Source: Pseudomonas simiae | Lineage (GTDB): Bacteria > Pseudomonadota > Gammaproteobacteria > Pseudomonadales > Pseudomonadaceae | NCBI RefSeq assembly: GCF_900111895.1 | Contig: NZ_FOKB01000002.1 | Location: 186,001-250,000, forward strand | DNA length: 64,000 nucleotides | Direction: 5' to 3' | In this document: positions 1 to 7,233 of the stretch, in pieces | How positions within the stretch are numbered: position 1 is the first letter of the stretch | How the letters are laid out: the number at the start of each line of letters is the position of its first letter | Notes under the pieces: generated by a model | The model's input: the letters and a program-made list of their open reading frames with translations, nothing else | The model's database searches: none | What the model was told of the DNA's origin: nothing | Made by a program: the position numbers and the translations under genes

Positions 1-128
1 TCGAAATCGCGGTCAAAGGCATGCTGCCTAAGGGCCCACTGGGTCGCGATATGTTTCGCAAGCTGAAAGTCTATGCGGGCGCTGTACACCCTCATGCTGC
101 TCAGCAGCCCCAAGAACTGAAGTTTTAA
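1..128 (+). CDS. rplM: 50S ribosomal protein L13, C-terminal part
   Basis: The window opens inside a plus-strand frame that ends in TAA. Its last 41 residues include the [11 protein letters not shown] stretch and a [13 protein letters not shown] tail typical of the L13 C-terminus. L13 is an early-assembling protein of the large ribosomal subunit. The rpsI gene follows after 14 bases, the usual rplM-rpsI operon. The N-terminus lies outside the window, so length and start cannot be judged. Confidence 0.95.
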
Positions 129-142
129 CGGAATAGTTCATT

Positions 143-535
143 ATGTCGGCGACTCAAAATTACGGCACTGGCCGTCGCAAAACCGCAACCGCTCGCGTTT
201 TCCTGCGTCCGGGTACTGGTAACATCTCGATCAACAACCGCTCCCTGGACAACTTCTTCGGCCGCGAAACTGCCCGCATGGTAGTTCGTCAGCCGCTGGA
301 ATTGACCGAGACCGTTGAAAAGTTCGACATCTACGTCACCGTTATCGGTGGCGGTGTAAGTGGTCAAGCTGGCGCAATCCGCCACGGTATCACTCGCGCT
401 CTGATGCAGTACGACGAAACCCTGCGTGGCGCTCTGCGCAAAGCTGGCTTCGTGACTCGCGATGCCCGTGAAGTTGAACGTAAGAAAGTCGGTCTGCGTA
501 AAGCGCGTAAGCGTCCGCAGTACTCGAAGCGTTAA
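143..535 (+). CDS. rpsI: 30S ribosomal protein S9
   Basis: A 130-residue protein of normal S9 length. It begins with the [13 protein letters not shown] segment and ends in the very basic [11 protein letters not shown] tail, whose terminal residues reach the P-site tRNA in the small subunit. It is the second gene of rplM-rpsI. A strong hairpin terminator follows, so the pet genes are probably transcribed separately. Confidence 0.98.
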
Positions 536-557
536 TTCGCTTTACGTTCCACAGAAA

Positions 558-590
558 CGCCCAGCCCCTTCGCGGAGCTGGGCGTTTTTT
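558..590 (+). terminator. Rho-independent terminator after rpsI
   Basis: CGCCCAGC and GCTGGGCG form an 8-bp GC-rich stem around a short loop, followed directly by six T residues. It ends the rplM-rpsI transcript. Confidence 0.9.
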
Positions 591-628
591 ATTGCCTGCG
601 ATTTATGCATAAATTTGTGCGTGACAAC

Positions 629-655
629 TTGCCACATCCGTAGACCCCCTATACT
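629..655 (+). promoter_or_regulatory. Possible sigma-70 promoter of petABC
   Basis: TTGCCA at 629-634 and TATACT at 650-655 are separated by 15 bases in the 266-base gap between the rpsI terminator region and petA. The spacer is short for sigma-70, so the assignment is tentative. The rest of the gap is AT-rich with no gene-like content. Confidence 0.35.
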
Positions 656-801
656 ACAAGGCCTGGAGGCTGAGCTCCCGGCAATTCCCTTGTCATACGT
701 GGGGCTTTTCATTACCATCCGTCAAAATTTTTATAAGTAAAGATTCAACACTTAGTAGACGCCTGATTTAACAGGCCAAAAAGCTGATGGGAGAGGACTG
801 A

Positions 802-1395
802 ATGAGCAATGACGGCGTGAATGCAGGCCGGCGTCGCTTCTTGGTAGCAGCCACATCCGTGGTGGGTGCTGCAGGAGCGGTGGGGGCTGCGGTCCCGTTC
901 GTGGGGTCATGGTTTCCCAGTGCCAAGGCGAAAGCCGCAGGTGCACCGGTGAAGGTGAATATCAGCAAGATCGAGCCAGGGCAGCAGATGATTGCTGAAT
1001 GGCGCGGCCAGCCGGTCTTCATTGTTCGTCGTACCGAGGAAATCCTGGGGAATCTCAAAAAGATCGAAGGCCAGTTGTCTGACCCTCAATCCGAGAAGTC
1101 CGACCAACCCGCCTACGCCAAGAATGAAGTGCGTTCGATCAAGCCGGAGATCCTGCTACTGGTCGGTCTCTGTACCCACCTGGGTTGCTCGCCTACCTTC
1201 CGCCCGGAAGTGGCCCCTGTCGACCTGGGCAAGGATTGGGTCGGCGGTTATTTCTGCCCCTGCCACGGCTCCCACTACGACCTCGCTGGCCGCGTCTACA
1301 AATCCCAGCCTGCTCCCTTGAACCTGCCGGTTCCTCCGCACACCTACGAAACTGACGACCTCATTGTCATTGGCCTCGATAAGGAGAACGCGTGA
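802..1395 (+). CDS. petA: Ubiquinol-cytochrome c reductase, Rieske iron-sulfur subunit
   Basis: A 197-residue protein carrying the [2Fe-2S] cluster that accepts electrons from ubiquinol in the cytochrome bc1 complex. A twin-arginine-type N-terminus (RRRFLVAA, residues 10-17) leads into the single membrane helix. The cluster ligands are visible as CTHLGC (Cys124, His126, Cys129) and CPCHGS (Cys152, Cys154, His155). The start is supported by GGAGAGGA upstream. The stop overlaps the start of petB, as expected for translational coupling in petABC. Confidence 0.97.
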   Translation: MSNDGVNAGRRRFLVAATSVVGAAGAVGAAVPFVGSWFPSAKAKAAGAPVKVNISKIEPGQQMIAEWRGQPVFIVRRTEEILGNLKKIEGQLSDPQSEKSDQPAYAKNEVRSIKPEILLLVGLCTHLGCSPTFRPEVAPVDLGKDWVGGYFCPCHGSHYDLAGRVYKSQPAPLNLPVPPHTYETDDLIVIGLDKENA

Positions 1396-2606
1396 TGAGC
1401 AAGTTCATGGATTGGGTGGATGCGCGCTTCCCCGCCACTAAAATGTGGGAAGACCATCTCAGCAAATATTACGCGCCAAAAAACTTCAACTTCTTTTACT
1501 TCTTCGGCTCCCTGGCACTGCTGGTGCTGGTCAACCAGATCGTCACCGGCGTCTGGCTGACGATGAGCTACACCCCGTCGGCGGAAGAGGCGTTTGCTTC
1601 GGTCGAGTACATCATGCGTGACGTCGAGTACGGCTCGATCCTGCGCCTGCTGCACTCCACGGGCGCGTCGGCGTTCTTTATCGTCGTCTACCTGCACATG
1701 TTCCGCGGCCTGCTCTATGGCTCGTACCAGAAGCCCCGCGAGCTGGTGTGGGTGTTCGGCATGCTGATCTACCTGGCGCTGATGGCTGAAGCCTTCATGG
1801 GCTACCTGCTGCCCTGGGGCCAGATGTCGTACTGGGGCGCCCAGGTGATCATCTCGCTGTTCGGTGCGATCCCGGTGATCGGCAACGACCTGACCCAGTG
1901 GATCCGGGGTGACTACCTGATCTCGGGCATCACCCTGAACCGCTTCTTTGCCCTGCACGTGGTGGCCTTGCCGATCGTGATCCTGGGCCTGGTGGTACTG
2001 CACATCCTGGCGCTGCACGAGGTGGGTTCCAACAACCCGGATGGCGTGGACATCAAGAAGCACAAGGACGAAAACGGCATCCCGCTGGATGGCATTCCGT
2101 TCCACCCTTACTACACCGTGAAAGACATTGTCGGCGTGGTGGTGTTCCTGTTCGTGTTCTGCTCGATCGTGTTCTTTTTCCCGGAGATGGGCGGTTATTT
2201 CCTGGAGAAACCTAACTTCGAACAGGCCAACGCCTTCAAGACACCTGAGCACATTGCCCCCGTCTGGTACTTCACACCGTTCTACGCGATCTTGCGGGCG
2301 ATCCCCGACAAGCTCATGGGCGTGATTGCCATGGGCGCGGCCATTGCGGTGCTGTTCGTGTTGCCTTGGCTTGACCGCAGCCCGGTCAAATCCATGCGCT
2401 ACAAGGGCTGGCTAAGCAAGATCTGGCTGTGGGTGTTCTGCATTGCATTCGTGATCCTGGGTGTACTCGGTGTCTTGGCGCCGACTCCAGAGCGTACGCT
2501 GCTGTCGCAGGTCTGCACCTTCCTGTACTTCGCCTACTTCATTCTGATGCCGTTCTATACCCGGCTCGAGAAGACCAAACCGGTTCCGGAAAGGGTGACT
2601 GGCTGA
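1395..2606 (+). CDS. petB: Ubiquinol-cytochrome c reductase, cytochrome b subunit
   Basis: A 403-residue, multi-span membrane protein holding hemes bL and bH and the two quinone sites of complex III. Paired histidines lie in LLHSTGASAFFIVVYLHMF and in LHVVALPIVILGLVVLH. The Qo-site motif reads PVWY (residues 289-292) instead of the textbook PEWY, a variant known in beta/gamma-proteobacteria. I prefer ATG at 1395, which overlaps the petA stop (TGATG), over the GTG three bases earlier. It overlaps petC by one base. Confidence 0.97.
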   Translation: MSKFMDWVDARFPATKMWEDHLSKYYAPKNFNFFYFFGSLALLVLVNQIVTGVWLTMSYTPSAEEAFASVEYIMRDVEYGSILRLLHSTGASAFFIVVYLHMFRGLLYGSYQKPRELVWVFGMLIYLALMAEAFMGYLLPWGQMSYWGAQVIISLFGAIPVIGNDLTQWIRGDYLISGITLNRFFALHVVALPIVILGLVVLHILALHEVGSNNPDGVDIKKHKDENGIPLDGIPFHPYYTVKDIVGVVVFLFVFCSIVFFFPEMGGYFLEKPNFEQANAFKTPEHIAPVWYFTPFYAILRAIPDKLMGVIAMGAAIAVLFVLPWLDRSPVKSMRYKGWLSKIWLWVFCIAFVILGVLGVLAPTPERTLLSQVCTFLYFAYFILMPFYTRLEKTKPVPERVTG

Positions 2607-3385
2607 TGAAAAAATTATTCGTTGCATTGATGCTTGCGGCACTGCCGCTACTGTCCTTCGCTGCCGAGCATGGCGGACCGGAGCTGGAAAAAGTCGATAT
2701 TGACGTGTCTGACAAGGCTGCCATGCAGGATGGCGCGCGCACGTTCGCCAACTATTGCATGGGCTGCCACAGCGCCAAGTTCCAGCGTTACGAGCGTGTT
2801 GCCGATGACCTTGGCATCCCCCATGAAATGATGCTGGAAAAGCTGGTGTTCACGGGCGCCAAGATCGGCGACCACATGACCATCGGCATGAAGCCTGCAG
2901 ACGCCAAGACCTGGTTCGGCGCAGCGCCGCCTGACTTGACCCTGGTAGCCCGTGTGCGGGGTACCGATTGGCTCTACGGCTACCTGAAATCCTTCTACGA
3001 AGACCCGGCACGTCCGTATGGCGTGAACAACCGTGTGTTCCCGAACGTCGGCATGCCTAACGTTCTGGTCGGCCTGCAAGGCAAGCAAGTGGTAGGATGC
3101 AAGCAGATCCAGGTCGTTGAAGACGGCAAGAAGCAATACGATCCGTTGACCGGCACACCTTTGACTCATGAAGCGTGCGATCAACTGAAGATAGAAACCC
3201 CAGGTTCGTTGACAGACGAGCAGTTCGACGAGAAGGTCAAGAACCTCGTGACCTTCCTGGCCTACTCGGCCAATCCGGTCAAACTGGAGCATCAGCGCAT
3301 CGGTACGTATGTGTTGCTGTACCTGGCCTTCTTCTTCGTATTCGCCTATCTGCTCAAACGCGAATACTGGAAGGATGTGCATTGA
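2606..3385 (+). CDS. petC: Ubiquinol-cytochrome c reductase, cytochrome c1 subunit
   Basis: A 259-residue protein that passes electrons from the Rieske center to soluble cytochrome c. It has a cleavable signal peptide (MKKLFVALMLAALPLLSFAA), the heme-attachment motif CMGCH (residues 51-55), and a C-terminal membrane anchor (about 233-250) followed by KREYWKDVH. The start overlaps the petB stop (TGATG). A long hairpin with a T run follows, closing the petABC operon. Confidence 0.97.
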   Translation: MKKLFVALMLAALPLLSFAAEHGGPELEKVDIDVSDKAAMQDGARTFANYCMGCHSAKFQRYERVADDLGIPHEMMLEKLVFTGAKIGDHMTIGMKPADAKTWFGAAPPDLTLVARVRGTDWLYGYLKSFYEDPARPYGVNNRVFPNVGMPNVLVGLQGKQVVGCKQIQVVEDGKKQYDPLTGTPLTHEACDQLKIETPGSLTDEQFDEKVKNLVTFLAYSANPVKLEHQRIGTYVLLYLAFFFVFAYLLKREYWKDVH

Positions 3386-3414
3386 TCCAACTGTAAGCAA
3401 TTGCTGTTAATCTT

Positions 3415-3493
3415 GCGCGCCCAGCGGCATCTCTGACGTAGCGATCGGTTGAACCGGACGTTACAGAGATGCTCTCTGGGCGCGCTCGTTTTT
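3415..3493 (+). terminator. Long-stem terminator between petC and sspA
   Basis: GCGCGCCCAG..GCATCTCTG pairs with CAGAGATGC..CTGGGCGCGC over about 20 bp with small bulges, around a loop of roughly 30 bases. TCGTTTTTG follows. The stem is much longer than a minimal intrinsic terminator, so it may also act as a processing or stability element. Confidence 0.75.
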
Positions 3494-3530
3494 GAGCTTT
3501 CGATAATTTCAACAAGCGAGGAGGACCGCC

Positions 3531-4148
3531 ATGGGCGTGACCAATCGGTTGGCCTGTTACTCCGACCCCGCCGACCACTATTCCCACCGAGTGCGCATCG
3601 TGCTCGCAGAGAAGGGTGTCAGCGCCGAGATCATCAGTGTGGAGGCGGGCCGTCAGCCGCCAAAACTGATCGAAGTGAACCCTTACGGCAGCTTGCCCAC
3701 CCTGGTCGATCGTGACCTGGCGTTGTGGGAGTCGACCGTCGTGATGGAATACCTGGATGAGCGTTACCCGCATCCGCCTTTGCTGCCGGTGTACCCGGTG
3801 GCGCGTGCCAACAGCCGGCTGCTGATCCATCGGATCCAGCGTGACTGGTGTGGTCTGGTGGATGTGATTCTGGATACCCGCAGCAAAGAGGCGGCACGTG
3901 TACAGGCGCGTAAGGAATTGCGCGAAAGCCTGACCGGCGTTTCGCCGCTGTTCGCCGATAAACCTTTTTTCCTCAGTGAGGAACAAAGCTTGGTGGATTG
4001 CTGCCTATTACCGATACTCTGGCGTTTGCCGATACTTGGTATTGAACTGCCGCGGCCTGCCAAGCCGCTGCTTGATTACATGGAGCGCCAGTTTGCGCGT
4101 GAGGCTTTCCAGGCGAGTCTGTCTGGTGTCGAACGCGATATGCGCTAA
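3531..4148 (+). CDS. sspA: Stringent starvation protein A
   Basis: A 205-residue glutathione-S-transferase-fold protein that binds RNA polymerase and adjusts transcription in starvation and virulence. The N-terminal thioredoxin-like half carries the family's [13 protein letters not shown] segment; the C-terminal half is helical. GAGGAGG lies seven bases before the ATG. sspB follows after 17 bases, the conserved sspAB pair. The usual catalytic residues of GSTs are not expected in this family. Confidence 0.95.
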   Translation: MGVTNRLACYSDPADHYSHRVRIVLAEKGVSAEIISVEAGRQPPKLIEVNPYGSLPTLVDRDLALWESTVVMEYLDERYPHPPLLPVYPVARANSRLLIHRIQRDWCGLVDVILDTRSKEAARVQARKELRESLTGVSPLFADKPFFLSEEQSLVDCCLLPILWRLPILGIELPRPAKPLLDYMERQFAREAFQASLSGVERDMR

Positions 4149-4165
4149 GGCTTAAGGAGCCGCTG

Positions 4166-4585
4166 ATGAACTCCAGTCGACCCTACCTGGTCCGCGCGCT
4201 CTATGAGTGGATTGTGGACAACGATTGCACCCCGCACATGCTGGTCAATTCCGAATTTCCTGCGGTTCAGGTACCGGAGGGTTTTGCCAGTGACGGGCAG
4301 ATTGTGCTGAACGTATCGCCGAGTGCCGTGCGCCACCTGCACATGGACAATGAAGCCGTGAGCTTCGAAGGGCGTTTCGGCGGCGTGCCGCATACGCTGT
4401 TCGTGCCGATTGGCGCCATCCTCGGCATCTATGCCCGGGAGAACGGCCAAGGCATGGTGTTCGATCTGGAGTCGCCTTTCGAGGATGACGAAGCGATCGA
4501 AAACGAAGGCGGCGATGACTTGCCGCCACCGGATTCCGAGCCACCGCGCCCTAGTGGCCGGCCGAGCTTGAAAGTGGTGAAATAA
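4166..4585 (+). CDS. sspB: ClpXP protease specificity-enhancing factor SspB
   Basis: A 139-residue adaptor that tethers ssrA-tagged and other substrates to ClpX. The folded N-terminal domain (about residues 1-110) begins with SSRPYLVRALYEWIVDN. An acidic, proline-rich flexible linker follows. It ends with a short basic-hydrophobic tail (RPSLKVVK), the ClpX-docking XB module. It is second in sspAB and is followed by a terminator. Confidence 0.95.
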   Translation: MNSSRPYLVRALYEWIVDNDCTPHMLVNSEFPAVQVPEGFASDGQIVLNVSPSAVRHLHMDNEAVSFEGRFGGVPHTLFVPIGAILGIYARENGQGMVFDLESPFEDDEAIENEGGDDLPPPDSEPPRPSGRPSLKVVK

Positions 4586-4614
4586 CGGGCGTTCCCTCAG
4601 GGGAGCACTGAGAA

Positions 4615-4645
4615 AATGCCTCGACGTGTGTCGGGGCATTTTTTT
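4615..4645 (+). terminator. Rho-independent terminator after sspB
   Basis: AATGCCTCGAC and GTCGGGGCATT form an 11-bp stem with one G-T pair and a four-base loop, followed by a run of T residues. Confidence 0.85.
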
Positions 4646-4680
4646 GCGCGAAGGATAGGGATGAAAGTCGCGCCTGGACG

Positions 4681-4693
4681 GTGATCGTACAAC
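4681..4693 (+). promoter_or_regulatory. Candidate GntR operator upstream of its own gene
   Basis: GTGATCGTACAAC lies about 50 bases before the GntR-family start codon. The same 13-mer with one mismatch (GTCATCGTACAAC) occurs on the opposite strand at 7156-7168, before kdgD. Shared sites at the regulator gene and its target promoter suggest autoregulation plus control of the galactarate genes. No other support is available. Confidence 0.5.
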
Positions 4694-4743
4694 CACCATG
4701 GGCTATGATGCGTGCTCAAGCTCACCGAGAAAGATGATTCATC

Positions 4744-5493
4744 ATGGAAAACGCCAACATCGCCCCTCGTCTTCCCCGCAAGCGCCGCAGCCTTGCCCAG
4801 GAACTGGTCACGGTGTTGTCCGAGCAGATCCGCGACGGCCAGCTCAAGCGGGGCGACAAATTGCCCACCGAGTCGGCGATCATGGACGCCCATGGGGTCA
4901 GCCGCACGGTGGTGCGTGAAGCCATCTCGCGCTTGCAGGCGGCGGGGCAGGTCGAAACCCGTCATGGTATCGGCACCTTTGTACTGGATACGCCCAGCCC
5001 GAGCGGTTTCCGCATCGACCCGGCCACGGTGGTGACCTTGCGGGATGTGCTGGCGATCTTGGAGCTGCGGATCAGCCTGGAGGTGGAATCCGCAGGCTTG
5101 GCCGCGTTACGTCGCAGCGACGAACAACTGGCCGCCATGCGCGCGGCGCTTGATGCCTTGAATGAAAGCGCGGCTCACGCCGGCGATGCGGTGGCGTCCG
5201 ATTTTGCATTCCACCTGGAAATTGCACTGTCCACCGGCAACCGCTACTTCACCGACATCATGACCCACCTGGGCACCAGCATCATTCCGCGTACGCGCCT
5301 GAATTCGGCGCGCCTGGCCCATGATGACCAGCAGCACTACATGGGGCGTTTGAGTCGTGAGCATGAAGAGATTTATGAAGCGATCGCGCGTCAGGATTCG
5401 GACGCGGCGCGGGCGGCGATGCGGTTGCATTTGACCAATAGCCGGGAGCGGCTGCGCCATGCCCATGAAGAGGCGGAGGCGCAGCGGGGTTAA
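4744..5493 (+). CDS. FadR/GntR-family transcriptional regulator, likely of galactarate/glucarate catabolism
   Basis: A 249-residue regulator. The N-terminal winged helix-turn-helix (about 10-85) has the GntR pattern GDKLPTESAIMDAHGVSRTVVREAI split over turn and recognition helix. The C-terminal all-helical FCD domain (about 95-235) has D and H ligands in SDFAFH plus later histidines (REHEEI, MRLHLT), typical of metal-assisted sugar-acid sensors. It is probably a repressor released by a sugar acid or intermediate. It lies on the same strand as kdgD but is separated from it by two opposite-strand genes. Confidence 0.85.
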   Translation: MENANIAPRLPRKRRSLAQELVTVLSEQIRDGQLKRGDKLPTESAIMDAHGVSRTVVREAISRLQAAGQVETRHGIGTFVLDTPSPSGFRIDPATVVTLRDVLAILELRISLEVESAGLAALRRSDEQLAAMRAALDALNESAAHAGDAVASDFAFHLEIALSTGNRYFTDIMTHLGTSIIPRTRLNSARLAHDDQQHYMGRLSREHEEIYEAIARQDSDAARAAMRLHLTNSRERLRHAHEEAEAQRG

Positions 5494-5503
5494 GCTGGCG
5501 TTC

Positions 5504-5689
5504 TCAGGCCAGGTCGAACTCGATTTCGGTCACGCTGCCATTGGCGTCGTAATGGAACGTCTTCTTGGTAACCTCCAATACCTGACCGTCCATATTGAGG
5601 TAATCGCCTTTATTGGGCAGTTCCTCAATTTTGACGTTCGAAGTGCTGTTTTTTTTGCCTTTGAATTTAACCTGAATGTTGTTAGCCAT
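5504..5689 (-). CDS. Small lysine-rich protein of unknown function (61 aa)
   Basis: A 61-residue protein, not confidently recognised. A GAGG ribosome-binding site sits seven bases before the ATG. The N-terminus is basic (VKFKGKKN). The middle has a PNKGDYLNMDGQVLEVTKKTF segment resembling small all-beta proteins with a P-x-x-G-D-x4-D-G-x4-V pattern. The C-terminus is acidic (EIEFDLA). The gene is visibly AT-richer than its neighbours and its stop lies ten bases from the convergent gntR stop. It is downstream of, and on the same strand as, the phospholipase-like gene, so the two may be co-transcribed. No membrane segment or signal peptide is seen. Confidence 0.7.
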   Translation of the reverse strand: MANNIQVKFKGKKNSTSNVKIEELPNKGDYLNMDGQVLEVTKKTFHYDANGSVTEIEFDLA

Positions 5690-5725
5690 GATTAAGCCTC
5701 ATTGAGCAGGAAGAAAGTTAGGTGA

Positions 5726-5750
5726 AGGCCCGCACATCATGTGCGGGCCT
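5726..5750 (-). terminator. Perfect 12-bp hairpin between the phospholipase-like gene and the 61-aa gene
   Basis: AGGCCCGCACAT and ATGTGCGGGCCT form a 12-bp perfect stem around one base. On the minus strand it is followed by TCACCTAACTTTCTT, not a clean T run, so it may be a weak terminator, an attenuator or an mRNA-stabilising structure. Confidence 0.5.
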
Positions 5751-5841
5751 CATCACGTTAGGAGGGGTGGAAATGTGCTGATACTGTCAGAATTCACAGT
5801 TCTGACGAGCGGTATCAGGCACGCCTGGAGCGGACCCCGGC

Positions 5842-6999
5842 TCAAGGCCGCGGCGTATTTGGCTTGTAGTCCTTCAACAACAAATACGTACTCCACCCCC
5901 ACCAATCATTCGTCCAGTGCTTGTCGTTCAAGTCATTCACCTCCTTACGACGCAGCACCTTGTCCCCCTCCATCTTGAACAGCGGCGAGAAGTTGTTCGC
6001 CGGGTTTTGCGCCGCATTCAGGTCTGGCACATACAGCGGCGCCTTGAAGTTGGCTGGAGAGGGCGCAATACCGCTGATGAAGGTTTCGAAAATTTCATCC
6101 GCCGAAGCCTGCACCGCACGTTTGACCTGCACCCGATTGTCCGCATCGATGGCGTCGAAGTAGCGTTTGTCTCCATACGCGTGCCACTGATCGCCCATGG
6201 CGTTACGCACCTTGAGTCCGAATTTGCTGTCTTCGTCGTGCATGAAGCGGCTGATCAGCGAACCCAGTTCACCGGGAGTGACCACGGCGGCGAGTTGTTT
6301 GCGTGGTACTCGCAGATGGCCAGCGGAGAACAGGTCGGTCAAAAAGTGATCAGCAAAACTGTTCATGGCATACGCCAGTTCCAGCGCTGGGTCGGTGCCG
6401 GTCTGGTGCGCCACGACGGCTTGTTGCAGCGCCGCCGTGTGCCCCGCCAGATAGGCCGACAGCGCCCATTCGCCGAAGTGGTCGGCATTGTCCGCCGCCA
6501 GTTTCAGGTAACGTCCCAACGGAATCAGCGCCGAAACTGCGCTGCCGCCGCCCGTGATGCGGTTCCATTCCTCGGACAACGTATCACCCAGCGCGTCGTA
6601 GGCTTCATGGGCTTGTTTGCCGTCCTTGATCGCCTGCTTGACCGCATTGATCTCCTTTTGCATCACCGCAAGGATCTTGTGCGCTTCTTCCCGCGAGGCG
6701 GGCAGCACGGCGAGCGTATTGAAGGCTGCGGTAAAGCGTTGTACGCGCTCGGCGGGGGAGGCGCCATCGCTGATCGGTTGGCCGGGGACGCCATAGAAGT
6801 CGCCCCCGAGGGCGATCACTTGGCCATAGGTCAGCGCCAGCCCATTGGGCAGGTGCAGCTCGACCTGGCGTGCGGGAATCGCCGGGGCATCCTTGACGAA
6901 GCGCAACAGGGTGTCATCGCCGATGGCAGTATGTTCACCGCCTTCGAAGCGCAATGTGGGTGGGTTCTTTTCGGGTGCGGCGAGTTCAAGACCTGACAT
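5842..6999 (-). CDS. Zinc-dependent phospholipase C / S1-P1 nuclease-like protein, under a LexA box
   Basis: A 385-residue protein with the metal-site layout of the zinc phospholipase C/S1-P1 superfamily: His23 in EHTAIG, Asp67 in GGDFYG, His174, His187, then His218-x3-Asp222-x5-His228 inside NSFADHFLTDLFSAGHL, and a later MHDED/WHAYGD segment (253-276). Hydrolysis of phosphatidylcholine-type lipids is the likeliest activity; a nuclease or Het-C-like role is possible. There is no N-terminal signal peptide or membrane helix. AAGGAGC precedes the ATG. Upstream lie a TTGACG-16-TATGCT promoter and a perfect LexA box, so the gene is probably induced by DNA damage. It interrupts the sugar-acid locus on the opposite strand. 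Confidence 0.75.
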   Translation of the reverse strand: MSGLELAAPEKNPPTLRFEGGEHTAIGDDTLLRFVKDAPAIPARQVELHLPNGLALTYGQVIALGGDFYGVPGQPISDGASPAERVQRFTAAFNTLAVLPASREEAHKILAVMQKEINAVKQAIKDGKQAHEAYDALGDTLSEEWNRITGGGSAVSALIPLGRYLKLAADNADHFGEWALSAYLAGHTAALQQAVVAHQTGTDPALELAYAMNSFADHFLTDLFSAGHLRVPRKQLAAVVTPGELGSLISRFMHDEDSKFGLKVRNAMGDQWHAYGDKRYFDAIDADNRVQVKRAVQASADEIFETFISGIAPSPANFKAPLYVPDLNAAQNPANNFSPLFKMEGDKVLRRKEVNDLNDKHWTNDWWGWSTYLLLKDYKPNTPRP

Positions 7000-7035
7000 G
7001 TTAGCTCCTTGCTATGTAGTAGGAATCTTCCGTGA

Positions 7036-7057
7036 TAGCTGTATGTATATACAGCTA
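7036..7057 (-). promoter_or_regulatory. LexA (SOS) box of the phospholipase-like gene
   Basis: CTGT-ATGTATAT-ACAG (7039-7054) matches the gamma-proteobacterial LexA consensus CTGT-N8-ACAG exactly, with an AT-rich alternating core. It is centred in a 22-base near-palindrome. It lies about 40 bases before the start codon and just downstream of the predicted minus-strand -10, where LexA would block initiation. Confidence 0.8.
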
Positions 7058-7062
7058 AATCG

Positions 7063-7090
7063 AGCATAGAGTAAAAATTTCCTACGTCAA
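7063..7090 (-). promoter_or_regulatory. Sigma-70 promoter of the phospholipase-like gene
   Basis: On the minus strand TTGACG (7090-7085) and TATGCT (7068-7063) are spaced by 16 bases. Transcription would start near 7056, at the edge of the LexA box. Confidence 0.6.
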
Positions 7091-7155
7091 GAAGGCGCGC
7101 ATTCAACGCTCTCAGAACGAAGACTGATGAATTGCAGTTGACGAATTGTTTTATA

Positions 7156-7172
7156 GTTGTACGATGACGTAC
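7156..7172 (+). promoter_or_regulatory. Candidate GntR operator upstream of kdgD
   Basis: GTACG-ATGA-CGTAC is a perfect inverted repeat (7159-7172). The bottom strand of 7156-7168 reads GTCATCGTACAAC, matching 12 of 13 bases upstream of the gntR gene. It abuts a possible -10 (TATAGT, 7152-7157). This is a plausible binding site for the FadR-type regulator at 4744-5493. Confidence 0.55.
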
Positions 7173-7233
7173 GACATCACCAAAACCAACAACAACCTTT
7201 CGATAGAAAGTCTTCGCCCAGGGTGTTCGAATA

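Noticed and set aside
7159-7172. The GTACG-N4-CGTAC repeat considered as a LexA2 site
   Set aside because: LexA2 sites in Pseudomonas, as I recall them, read GTAC-N4-GTGC; the match is partial, and the shared copy at the gntR promoter fits a GntR operator better.
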